Shown here one piece after another: positions 1 to 6,511 of a stretch of DNA of 6,512 nt. Under the pieces are notes generated by a model. The model worked only from the letters and a program-made list of their open reading frames with translations, was not told the origin of the DNA and did no database searches. How positions within the stretch are numbered: the first letter of the stretch is position 1; every line of letters starts with the position of its first letter. Source of the stretch: Methanocorpusculum sp. (GTDB taxonomy: Archaea > Halobacteriota > Methanomicrobia > Methanomicrobiales > Methanocorpusculaceae); assembly GCA_029986195.1 (NCBI GenBank), contig DALTYF010000056.1, positions 1-6,512 of the forward strand, read 5' to 3'. Both the position numbers and the translations under genes were made by a program.

Positions 1-2
1 CC

Positions 3-2195
3 GTTGACTGGAGCCACGAATACATCACCATGGAGCCGTACTACTACGCAAAGACACAGCTCTCCTTCCTGCGGATGCTCAAAGACGGCTACATCTATCA
101 GGATGAACACCCGGTCAACTACTGCACCCGCTGCGAGACCGCAATCGCCTTTGCCGAAGTATCCTACTACGAAGGAACCACGCTCCTCAACTTCTTTGAC
201 TTCGATGGTCTGGAGATTGCAACCACGCGTCCCGAACTCCTCGCCGCCTGCGTTGCCGTAGCCGTTCACCCGGCTGACGACCGCTACAAGGGAATCGTCG
301 GCAAAACACTTCGTGTGCCGATCTTCGGCCACGAAGTCACCATCATTGCCGATGACGCCGTTGACATGAACTTTGGTTCGGGTGCGGTGATGATCTGTAC
401 GTTCGGTGACAAGACCGATATATTCTGGTGGAAGAAACACCACCTCCCGCTCAGAAAAGCCCTCTCCACCAAAGGAACCATGACCGCCATCTGCGGCAGA
501 TACGAAGGCATGACCATAAAGGAGTGCCGCGCCGCAATCCTCGCCGACATGAAAGCACTCGGCATCCTCAAAAACCAGAAACAGATCGACCAGCGTGTCG
601 GCGGCTGCTGGAGATGCAAGACCCCGATTGAAATCCTCTCCGAACGTCAGTGGTTCGTCAGAGTCAAGGGTGATGAAATTGTCAAAGCCGCCCGCGACAT
701 CAAATGGTATCCGGAACACATGCTCCAGCGCCTCGAAAACTGGGCTGAGCAGATGGAATGGGACTGGTGCATCTCCCGTCAGCGGCTGTTTGCCACCCCG
801 ATTCCGGTCTGGTTCTGTGACAAATGCGGCGAGATGATTCTCCCGGACGAAGCAGACCTCCCGATTGACCCGACCATCGACAAACCGAAACATGCCTGCC
901 CGAAGTGCGGCGGAACCTCGTTCACCGGCGAGACGGATGTGCTTGACACGTGGATGGACTCCTCCATCACCGACCTGCACGTGACCGGCTGGGACGGCTC
1001 CGGCATGCCGCCGTACTTCCCGGCACAGATTCGCCCGCAGGGACACGACATCATCAGAACGTGGGCATTCTACACCATCCTCCGCAGCATGGCACTCCTC
1101 GGTGAAAAACCGTGGGACGGCATCCTCATCAACGGCATGGTGCTCGGTGAGGACGGATTCAAGATGTCCAAATCGCGCGGCAACGTAATCGGACCCGAGG
1201 ACGTCATGGGACCCTACGGTGTGGACGCACTCCGCCAGTGGGCAGCCGCAGGTTCCTCCACCGGTCAGGACATTCAGTTCAACTGGAATGATGTGATTGC
1301 CGCGTCCCGGTTCCAGACCAAGATGTGGAACATCGTTAGGTTCTCCTTAATGCAGATCAATAAGGAAAGCCCGGTGCCGGAGACGAATGCACCGTCCACC
1401 CTTATCGACCGCTGGATGCTGGCAAACCTCTCGCAGACGATTGCAGAGGTGACGGATGCGATGGAGAACTATCTCTTTGACAAAGGTCTCAAGCTCATCC
1501 GCGACTTTGCCTGGAATGTGCTTGCCGACGAGTATCTCGAACTGGTGAAGGGCAGGCTCTACGGCACCGAACCCGACCGCGCCGGTGCGGTCTACACGCT
1601 CCGCACCACGATGGACGCGCTCTGTACGATGCTGTCCCCCTACATTCCGTTCTTTGCGCAGGAGTGTTACCACCACCTCTCCGGCGGGAAGAGAATCATT
1701 GACCATCCGTGGGCTGACTTCTCCTACACCGACGCCGATGCCGTGCGCGACGGTGAGCTGGTGGTGAAGATTGTCGGCGTGCTCCGCAAGTACAAGCATG
1801 ACGCCGGTCTTGCCTTAAACGCCCCGCTTGGCGAGGTCACCATCTACACGCCGTCCCATGATGTGGACGATGCCGGAGACCTCGGCAGAACCGTCAACGG
1901 CACGGTCGTCTGGAAGGCGGAAGAACCTGCCCTTGAGAAGAAGGTCGGAGACGTCGTGTTCAACAAGGGAGTTGTCGGTAAGACACTCCGCGGCAAAGCA
2001 GGCGCCTTCATGGCAGCGGTGAACGCCCTGCCGGATGCGGACAAGATTACGCCGCCGGCAGCGATCCTCGTGGACGGCGAGGAGACTGCCGTCCCGGAGG
2101 GTGCATGGACAACGTCCTTTGTCTACTCCGTCTCCGATGAAGCGGTTGATGTGATCATGGTTGACGATGTCATGATCACCGTCAGAAAGGCCTGA
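3..2195 (+). CDS. valS: Valyl-tRNA synthetase, archaeal type (5' end outside window)
   Basis: Cytosolic class I aminoacyl-tRNA synthetase that charges tRNA-Val with valine and edits mischarged threonine. The frame is open from base 3 ([10 protein letters not shown]...), so the ATG at 30 is internal and the true start lies to the left. About 730 residues are present; archaeal ValRS is usually near 860-880, so the missing part should hold the HIGH signature. Seen in order: [10 protein letters not shown] near residue 40; the CP1 editing domain with TTRPE (222-236) and [16 protein letters not shown]; two CxxC zinc-knuckle pairs (816-827 and 897-908); [20 protein letters not shown]; the KMSKS loop exactly at 1161-1175 (residue 387); then the helical anticodon-binding domain from about 1400. 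It ends without a long bacterial-type C-terminal coiled coil, as expected for archaea. A T7 tract follows the stop by 6 nt. Identification is very secure; only the start is missing. Confidence 0.97.
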   Translation, partial: VDWSHEYITMEPYYYAKTQLSFLRMLKDGYIYQDEHPVNYCTRCETAIAFAEVSYYEGTTLLNFFDFDGLEIATTRPELLAACVAVAVHPADDRYKGIVGKTLRVPIFGHEVTIIADDAVDMNFGSGAVMICTFGDKTDIFWWKKHHLPLRKALSTKGTMTAICGRYEGMTIKECRAAILADMKALGILKNQKQIDQRVGGCWRCKTPIEILSERQWFVRVKGDEIVKAARDIKWYPEHMLQRLENWAEQMEWDWCISRQRLFATPIPVWFCDKCGEMILPDEADLPIDPTIDKPKHACPKCGGTSFTGETDVLDTWMDSSITDLHVTGWDGSGMPPYFPAQIRPQGHDIIRTWAFYTILRSMALLGEKPWDGILINGMVLGEDGFKMSKSRGNVIGPEDVMGPYGVDALRQWAAAGSSTGQDIQFNWNDVIAASRFQTKMWNIVRFSLMQINKESPVPETNAPSTLIDRWMLANLSQTIAEVTDAMENYLFDKGLKLIRDFAWNVLADEYLELVKGRLYGTEPDRAGAVYTLRTTMDALCTMLSPYIPFFAQECYHHLSGGKRIIDHPWADFSYTDADAVRDGELVVKIVGVLRKYKHDAGLALNAPLGEVTIYTPSHDVDDAGDLGRTVNGTVVWKAEEPALEKKVGDVVFNKGVVGKTLRGKAGAFMAAVNALPDADKITPPAAILVDGEETAVPEGAWTTSFVYSVSDEAVDVIMVDDVMITVRKA
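2151..2179 (+). repeat. Perfect 9-bp inverted repeat at the 3' end of valS
   Basis: GTGATCATG (2151-2159) and CATGATCAC (2171-2179) are exact reverse complements separated by 11 nt. They lie inside the last codons of valS, encoding VIM-VDD-VMI, and end 22 nt before the T7 tract. The RNA could form a hairpin ahead of the terminator, or the match could be a by-product of a symmetric peptide. The repeat is certain; a function is not. Confidence 0.5.
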
Positions 2196-2201
2196 CCCTT
2201 C

Positions 2202-2208
2202 TTTTTTT
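2202..2208 (+). terminator. Oligo-T terminator after valS
   Basis: A run of seven T begins 6 nt after the valS stop codon. Bare oligo-T tracts on the non-template strand are the typical archaeal terminator. It directly touches the ATG of the next gene, so it must either be read through or separate two transcripts. Confidence 0.55.
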
Positions 2209-2697
2209 ATGCATCCGGTTTTTGTGCCGCTTGGTCCCGAACATGCCGACGGGGTCATGCGCATCTTCAATCATTATTGTGTTCACTCCTTTGTGGCGTT
2301 TGCGTCGCGTGAACGGCCTGTCTCGTTCTACGGGAAATTTCTTGAACTCTCCGCCGGCTATCCTGCCTATGCGGTGACTGCGGACGGCGCGGTTATCGGA
2401 TTTTGTTTTCTCTCTTCGTACAACCCGTTCCCGTCGTTTCAGAAGACCGCAAAGTTCAGCTGTTTTCTTGCGCCTGAGGTTCGGGGCTGCGGGATTGGTT
2501 CCGCGTGTCTGGACACCGTCTGTTCGGCGGCAAAAGAGATGCACATCAGCACCATCGTTTCGGAGATTGCCGACTGCAATCAGGAGAGCATTGTCTTTCA
2601 CGAACGCCGCGGATTTGTCTGGGCCGGCGAACTTCCGGGAGTCGGGGAGAAGTTCGGCAGGCCTTTTGGGATTGTTCTGATGACGAAGGTTCTGTAA
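2209..2697 (+). CDS. GNAT-family N-acetyltransferase, phosphinothricin-acetyltransferase-like
   Basis: Predicted soluble acetyl-CoA-dependent N-acetyltransferase of 162 residues, a normal size for the single-domain GNAT fold. The N-terminus resembles the PAT subgroup (IFNHYCVHSFVAF, residues 19-31, where family members have an IYNHYV-type helix). The acetyl-CoA pyrophosphate loop is RGCGIG at 92-97, fitting the R/QxxGxG/A consensus. N124 with SIVFHERRGF (127-136) matches the usual motif B region, and the C-terminal GVGEKFGRPFGIVLM resembles the GVGRKFGRW ending of PAT-like enzymes. Substrate cannot be assigned; homologues acetylate phosphinothricin, methionine sulfoximine or other amines. The start follows the valS stop by 13 nt, directly after a T7 tract, with no Shine-Dalgarno sequence. 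It is kept because the family fold begins right there. A minus-strand open frame over the same bases is a shadow. Confidence 0.88.
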   Translation: MHPVFVPLGPEHADGVMRIFNHYCVHSFVAFASRERPVSFYGKFLELSAGYPAYAVTADGAVIGFCFLSSYNPFPSFQKTAKFSCFLAPEVRGCGIGSACLDTVCSAAKEMHISTIVSEIADCNQESIVFHERRGFVWAGELPGVGEKFGRPFGIVLMTKVL

Positions 2698-2739
2698 CAT
2701 CATTTCGCGGCATTCAAAAGATGTTCGGACTTTTCGTGC

Positions 2740-2767
2740 AACGTCTCCCCGCCCACGTTTTTTATAT
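2740..2767 (+). promoter_or_regulatory. TATA-like promoter of the acyl-CoA synthetase gene with adjacent dyad
   Basis: An AT-rich TTTATAT box (2761-2767, inside a longer T/A run from 2758) is centred about 28 nt before the ATG at 2792. Archaeal spacing puts the transcription start near 2790, giving a nearly leaderless message. AACGT (2740-2744) and ACGTT (2755-2759), 10 nt apart, form a short dyad immediately upstream that could be an operator or chance. The GGGAG at 2786-2790 is too close to the ATG to act as a ribosome binding site. Confidence 0.5.
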
Positions 2768-2791
2768 TCCAAACCCCAACATTTAGGGAGT

Positions 2792-4491
2792 ATGGCCGAA
2801 AGCTACGCATGCGGTGTATCCATGAAGCCCCTTCTTGGAAAAACCGTAGGACAAGTATTTAACAGTATTGCAGCGAAGTACCCGGACAATGTGATGCCCT
2901 CGTCTCCGTTGAACAGAATCTCCGTTACACCTGGACGGAGTTTCTAGATGCAACTAATGCCGTAGCCAAAGGTCTCATGATGCTGGGCGTTGAACGCGGC
3001 ATGCGGGTTGCCATCTGGGCGATGAACTATGCAGAGTGGGTGCTCGTGCAGTTTGCCACCGCCAAAATCGGCGCTGTCATGGTTAACATCAACCCGGCAT
3101 ACCGGACGTTTGAGCTGGAGTATGCCTTAAAGCAGTCTGAGGTTGACACACTGATTCTGCAGGGCAGATTCAAGACCTCCGACTACGTCGGTATGTTCTA
3201 CGAAGCCTGCCCCGAAGCATTTGAAGCAAAGCCCGGCCGCCTGAGATCCGAGAAGTTCCCGTATCTGCGCAACATCATCTTCATGGGAGAAATACCCTAC
3301 AACGGCATGTACCGCTGGAGTGAACTCCTCGACGCAGGCCGTCAGATCTCGGATCAGGAACTTGCCGAGCGTGAAGAATCCGTTGAGTTTGATGATCCCT
3401 TAAACATCCAGTACACGAGCGGCACCACCGGTTATCCGAAAGGAGTGGTGCTCTCGCACCACTCCGTCTTAAACAACGGTATGATCATCGGCGACGGTAT
3501 GAAGTTCACCGAAAAGGACAAACTCTGCATTCCGGTTCCGTTCTACCACTGCTTCGGCATGGTGCTCTCCAACATGGCATGCATGACCCACGGAACCACC
3601 ATGGTGATTCCTGCGCCCTTCTTCGATCCGGAGTCGGTCATGAAAGCCATTCAGGACGAGCGGTGCACGGCAGTGCATGGTGTTCCTACCATGTTCATCG
3701 CAGAGCTTGAACACCCGAATTTCTCCCGCTATGACTTCTCCAGTCTCCGCACCGGTATCATGGCAGGTTCCCCCTGTCCGATTGAACGTATGCGTGAGGT
3801 CAGTGACAAGATGAACACGAAGGAGATCGTCATCGTCTATGGTCTGACCGAGACCGCGCCCGGCATTACGATGTCCACCACCGATGACAGTCTGGAACGG
3901 CGCGTGACAACTGTTGGCAGGGTGTTTCCGCACACCGAACTTGTCATCATGGACCCGAAGACCGGTCGTGTTGTTCCCATCGGCGAGACCGGAGAGATCT
4001 GCGCCCGCGGCTACATGAAGATGAAGTGTTACTACAACAATCCGTCCGCCACTGCTCAGGTTATTGACCGCAACGGCTGGCTGCATTCAGGCGATCTCGG
4101 CACCATGGACACCGAAGGCTACATCAAGATGGTCGGCAGACTGAAGGAAATGGTCATTCGCGGCGGAGAAAACCTCTATCCGCGTGAGATTGAGGAGTTC
4201 CTGCACCTGCACCCGAAGATCTCGGATGTGTATATTATCGGCGTTCCTGACGTCAAATACGGCGAGGAACTGATGGCGTGGGTCAAGGTTGAACCGGGAC
4301 AGACGCTTACGGAAAACGAGATCCGGGAGTTCTGCAACGGCAAAATTGCCCGCCATAAGGTCCCCCGCTACTACAAGTTCGTGGACTCATTCCCGATGAC
4401 GGTTACCGGCAAAATCCAGAAAGGCGAGATGCAGAAGATTTCCATTGCCGAACTTGGTCTGGAAGAGGTCGCAAAGATACAGACCGCTTAA
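2792..4491 (+). pseudogene. AMP-forming acyl-CoA synthetase (ACSF2/FadD-like), frameshifted near the 5' end
   Basis: Member of the adenylate-forming (ANL) family that activates a carboxylic acid with ATP to an acyl-adenylate and then to acyl-CoA; the acid is unknown. The frame from ATG 2792 gives MAESYACGVSMKPLLGKTVG and ends at TAG 2945-2947 (51 codons). The family sequence continues in another frame from base 2893 (DALVSVEQNLRYTWTEFLD) to the stop at 4491. Joined, the protein is about 565 residues, normal for the family. All later motifs are intact: the P-loop YTSGTTGYPKG (3412-3444), YGLTETAPG, GWLHSGDLG, GRLKEMVIRGGENLYPREIEE around the hinge, and the catalytic-lysine motif TGKIQKGEM near the end. 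SY...PLLGKTVG at the N-terminus matches the start of ACSF2-like enzymes, which supports the 2792 start. The 504-codon stretch from ATG 2977 has an AAGGT 4 nt upstream and might be made by re-initiation, but it would lack about 60 residues of the N-domain. A sequencing error or a recent mutation are both possible. Confidence 0.85.
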
Positions 4492-4501
4492 TCCCTGCCT
4501 C

Positions 4502-4509
4502 TTTTTTTT
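4502..4509 (+). terminator. Oligo-T terminator after the acyl-CoA synthetase gene
   Basis: Eight consecutive T start 10 nt after the stop codon in a pyrimidine-rich context, with no stem upstream. This is a typical archaeal intrinsic terminator and separates the gene from the downstream regulator, which has its own TATA-like box. Confidence 0.7.
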
Positions 4510-4533
4510 CCAAAAGATAAATTCAGATACGCT

Positions 4534-4570
4534 GTACACCGAGTTGTACTGCCAACAACATAATATAATA
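4534..4570 (+). promoter_or_regulatory. Promoter region of the CARF-like regulator: TATA box and upstream dyad
   Basis: TAATATAATA (4561-4570) is the best TATA-like box in the window. Its centre predicts a transcription start near 4590-4593, upstream of ATG 4601 but downstream of ATG 4583. GTACA (4534-4538) and TGTAC (4545-4549) form a short dyad with a 6-nt spacer, 11 nt upstream of the box. That position suits an activator or autoregulatory site, but the arms are only 5 bp. Confidence 0.55.
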
Positions 4571-4600
4571 GTCCATGCAAATATGAACAGGAACAAAAAC

Positions 4601-5323
4601 ATGCCAACAACACACGTAGTTTTTGTCGGACCCGAGCGGGATTTCCTGATGGGTTCGATCTCACTCCTTCGGGAAGTGGGTTTTTCCCGTATCGTTCTGG
4701 TAACGGGAAATGATCCGAAGTTTTCAGGTGAAGCACTGGTCCAGAAGACCACGAAGGCTCTGGCCCGAGACCTTGGTATCTTTTGGCCGGTAACGGTCGT
4801 TGAAGTGAATAAGTCATCTGTTATGGATGCCGCAAATCAGATCCTCTCCATCATCAATGCGGAACGTACGCTTGGTAATGAGGTTCTTCTGAATGTTGCC
4901 GGAGCCCTGCAGCCGCTCTCCATGAGCGCCTATATTGCAGCCAGTATGAGCAGAGCGCGGGTCGTTTCGGCTCTCCCCCACTACAACGATGAAGGTGCCA
5001 TCGTTGGTGCAACGGAGCTTGTCGAGATCCCGGTTCTGCCGATCGGATATCCGGGTGCGGAACAGCAGCTTCTCATCTCACGTATCGGTGATGGTGTTGA
5101 GTCACTTGATTCCCTGATCTACCTGATGTTCCCGGACATTGATAAAAACTCGAAACGGTTCCGCAGTGAGAGAAGCAGACTGTCTCACCATCTCTCAAAG
5201 CTTGAGACAGGTGGTTTTATTGTGAAAACCAAATACGGTAGAAACATTGCCATTCATCTGACCTGTCTGGGCCAGATGTTTGCCCAGGTCATCTCCCGCG
5301 GCGATGTGCCGCATGATGACTAA
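4601..5323 (+). CDS. CARF-like Rossmann domain plus winged-helix transcriptional regulator (Csa3/DUF6293-like)
   Basis: A 240-residue protein with two parts. Residues 5-145 look like a Rossmann-type ligand-sensing domain: beta strand HVVFVGP at the start, IVLVTGNDP at 31-39, TVVEVN at 65-70, and VLLNVAGALQPLSMSAYIAASM (95-116, split by the loop at 98-104). That loop resembles the N-x-T-G-G-x-K nucleotide-binding motif of CARF domains, with G-A in place of G-G and Q104 near the Lys position. Residues 155-230 look like a winged helix: helix SKRFRSERSRLSHHLSKLE (184-202), then GGFIVKTKYGRNIAIHLT as the wing. This layout is that of Csa3 and the haloarchaeal HFX_2341/DUF6293 regulators; CARF domains in such proteins sense cyclic oligoadenylates. 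Ligand and targets here are unknown, and no CRISPR or cas gene lies in the window. Start 4601 is chosen over in-frame ATG 4583 because AGGA lies 8 nt upstream, the TATA-box spacing fits, and the first strand begins at residue 5. It is convergent with the HAD gene. Confidence 0.75.
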   Translation: MPTTHVVFVGPERDFLMGSISLLREVGFSRIVLVTGNDPKFSGEALVQKTTKALARDLGIFWPVTVVEVNKSSVMDAANQILSIINAERTLGNEVLLNVAGALQPLSMSAYIAASMSRARVVSALPHYNDEGAIVGATELVEIPVLPIGYPGAEQQLLISRIGDGVESLDSLIYLMFPDIDKNSKRFRSERSRLSHHLSKLETGGFIVKTKYGRNIAIHLTCLGQMFAQVISRGDVPHDD

Positions 5324-5326
5324 ATC

Positions 5327-5333
5327 TTTTTTT
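5327..5333 (+). terminator. Oligo-T terminator after the regulator gene
   Basis: Seven T start 3 nt after the stop of the plus-strand regulator and overlap the stop codon of the convergent minus-strand gene. No comparable T tract is visible for the minus strand, whose transcript would run into the regulator's 3' end. Confidence 0.6.
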
Positions 5334-6015
5334 ATAAGAGTATTTTTCCGATTTCGTCCGGGCTGTGTGCTATGATGACCCGGGGCGGGCAGCATCTGTC
5401 TGATTCAAAGAAGTTCCGATCGCCGTATGCGGCATAGACCGTGGCAAGGCCGAGGGCTTTTGCGGGTTCGATGCCGCGGCGGATGGAGTCGCCGATGTAA
5501 ACGGTTTCATACGGCTGTGTTTCCAGCAGGTTCATGGCGTACTCGAAGGGTGCATGATGCGGTTTTTTATAACCGGTTGTGTCGTAGGCGACGATGGTGT
5601 CAAAGTATCCGGCAAGGCCTGTGTGTCTGAGGCGTTCGGCTGCTGCGTATTCATAGGCGTCTGTTACAATGCCGAGCCGGTATCCTTTTTCTTTCAGGGA
5701 GGCAAGGAGTCCGGGGATGCCGGGGTACGGGGTGAGGCCTGCAAACTTTGCATCCTCGAATGCTTTTACGGCGGCAAGGTAACTGTCCACGGTAAATTTG
5801 TGGTGATCCATCATGAAGTCCTGCAGGTTTGCGTGGTCTTCAATGTGGTATTTCCACCGCAGATAATACGAGAGCAGCTGGTCTCCTGTTCCTTCCCCGA
5901 CAATGTCTGCTGCTGCCGCTGCTCCGCGCTTCATCGCGGCGATGAAGTCAAAGAGTGTGTTGTCCATATCAAACAGGACAGCGGCGTAGGCGGGTTCGAG
6001 GAGAGGTTTCTGCAT
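5332..6015 (-). CDS. HAD-superfamily (subfamily IA) hydrolase, probable phosphatase
   Basis: Predicted soluble Mg-dependent phosphohydrolase of 227 residues; the substrate is not identifiable. Motif I is FDMDNTLFD with the nucleophile D16 and acid/base D18. A helical C1 cap spans roughly residues 25-100 and is rich in acidic, aromatic and His residues. Motif II is GIVTDA with T118, motif III is GYKKPHHAPF with K150/K151, and motif IV is YIGDSIRRGIEPAKALG. D176 of motif IV is present, but the second acidic residue of the usual GDSxxxD pattern is G181; E183 lies two residues later. This could weaken metal binding or be compensated. The domain order resembles archaeal HAD proteins of the TIGR02253 kind. 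Start ATG 6013-6015 has no Shine-Dalgarno sequence; only a poor TATA-like AAGTATGC (6043-6050) lies at a suitable distance, suggesting a very short leader. Alternatives include a nucleotidase or phosphoglycolate-type phosphatase. Confidence 0.88.
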   Translation of the reverse strand: MQKPLLEPAYAAVLFDMDNTLFDFIAAMKRGAAAAADIVGEGTGDQLLSYYLRWKYHIEDHANLQDFMMDHHKFTVDSYLAAVKAFEDAKFAGLTPYPGIPGLLASLKEKGYRLGIVTDAYEYAAAERLRHTGLAGYFDTIVAYDTTGYKKPHHAPFEYAMNLLETQPYETVYIGDSIRRGIEPAKALGLATVYAAYGDRNFFESDRCCPPRVIIAHSPDEIGKILL

Positions 6016-6054
6016 GATACGCTGGTAGTTGTTTTTCGGTCAGCATACTTAGGG

Positions 6055-6070
6055 ATGCCGGTTCCGGCAT
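6055..6070. repeat. Operator-like palindrome upstream of the HAD gene
   Basis: ATGCCGG (6055-6061) and CCGGCAT (6064-6070) are perfect inverted arms around TT. The spacer is too short for a stable full-length RNA hairpin, so a dimeric DNA-binding protein site is more natural. It ends 40 nt upstream of the HAD start and next to that gene's weak TATA candidate, where a factor could block or recruit TFB/TBP. Confidence 0.45.
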
Positions 6071-6117
6071 GCAGGGGTGGTTCAGGGAATTTTTTGGTGA
6101 TAAACTGCGGACGGATT

Positions 6118-6146
6118 CATTGTGTAATGTTTCGGGAACATTGTGT
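6118..6146. repeat. Composite element: 17-bp dyad flanked by 8-bp direct repeats
   Basis: AATGTTTC and GGAACATT (6126-6142) form a dyad around a central G with one mismatched pair. It is flanked by CATTGTGT at 6118-6125 and again at 6139-6146, 21 bp apart (two helical turns). No reading frame with recognisable content covers it. It lies about 100-130 nt upstream of the HAD start and could be a regulator binding site; chance is possible. Confidence 0.4.
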
Positions 6147-6159
6147 GCTAATCCTGTTT

Positions 6160-6188
6160 AAAAAAAGAGCCGGTCCGGGATTTTCCGG
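6160..6188 (-). terminator. Terminator of the metallo-beta-lactamase-fold gene
   Basis: Reading the minus strand after the stop at 6197, a small CCGG-AAAATC-CCGG hairpin (6175-6188) is followed by CCGGCTC and seven T (6166-6160). The T run fits an archaeal terminator; the 4-bp stem may be incidental. Confidence 0.6.
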
Positions 6189-6196
6189 AGGGTTGT

Positions 6197-6511
6197 TTAT
6201 TGTGCGGCGTAGTGTGCGGGTTCACAGGCGGAGATCATGTTTCCTGCATCGTCAAGCATGGATACTGCACCGTGGCCGCAGCAGAGCAGAAGTCGTTTTC
6301 CTTTTTCTCTGAGTTCTGCATCGATCTCTTTTGCGATGCGCATCAGTTCATGGTGTTCCGTGCGGGCGATCTCGCTGTTGACGTTTACGCTGGTGACAAG
6401 GTAGTCTGCGATGGAACAGTAGTCTTTCCGGACTTTTGTCATGCTGGCGAAGTTGATCAGTGCGTCGCTGGTGAAGAGCAGTCCCTCATTTTTTTCGTAC
6501 AAAAACAGTTG
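6197..6511 (-). CDS. Metallo-beta-lactamase-fold metallohydrolase, C-terminal part (5' end outside window)
   Basis: The C-terminal 104 residues of a gene entering from the right edge. The frame stays open to the last base (QLFLYEKNEGLLFTSDAL), so the TTG at 6502 is not a real start. LYEKNEGLLFTSDAL matches the beta strands that carry the bridging metal-ligand Asp in the MBL fold, normally LFTGDAL; here a Ser replaces the Gly before the Asp. LLLCCGHGAV near the end carries the expected last metal-binding His (GHG). The first ligands (HxHxDH and a following His) should lie off the window, so neither the subfamily nor the substrate can be called. The stretch between (YCSIADYLVTSVNVNSEIART) is mostly helical and linked to no function I know. 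It has its own T7 terminator and is a separate unit from the HAD gene 181 nt downstream. Confidence 0.75.
   Translation of the reverse strand, partial: QLFLYEKNEGLLFTSDALINFASMTKVRKDYCSIADYLVTSVNVNSEIARTEHHELMRIAKEIDAELREKGKRLLLCCGHGAVSMLDDAGNMISACEPAHYAAQ

Noticed and set aside
1347..2270. Minus-strand open frames (about 150 codons each) opposite valS
   Set aside because: His/Arg/Val-rich antisense translations of a GC-rich gene in which stop codons are rare; no motifs and no start signals.
2182..2772. Minus-strand 196-codon open frame over the GNAT gene
   Set aside because: Arg/Lys-rich composition without a domain. The plus strand encodes a clear acetyltransferase with its acetyl-CoA loop.
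2886..2900. Programmed ribosomal frameshifting in the acyl-CoA synthetase
   Set aside because: No X-XXY-YYZ slippery sequence, no obvious stimulatory structure, and no known need for frameshifting in this enzyme family. A mutation or sequencing error is simpler.
3469..4356. Minus-strand open frames opposite the acyl-CoA synthetase
   Set aside because: Antisense shadows; the plus-strand motifs are unambiguous.
4445..4600. Upstream extension of the regulator to an ATG at 4445
   Set aside because: It would overlap the synthetase 3' end and translate the T8 terminator and the TATA box as protein; the extra residues carry no domain.
5554..6312. Plus-strand 252-codon open frame across the HAD gene and the intergenic region
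   Set aside because: Its product is rich in Cys, Val and Phe in a low-complexity manner with no recognisable domain, and it lies antisense to a HAD gene with all motifs and then to the MBL gene. It is a shadow frame.
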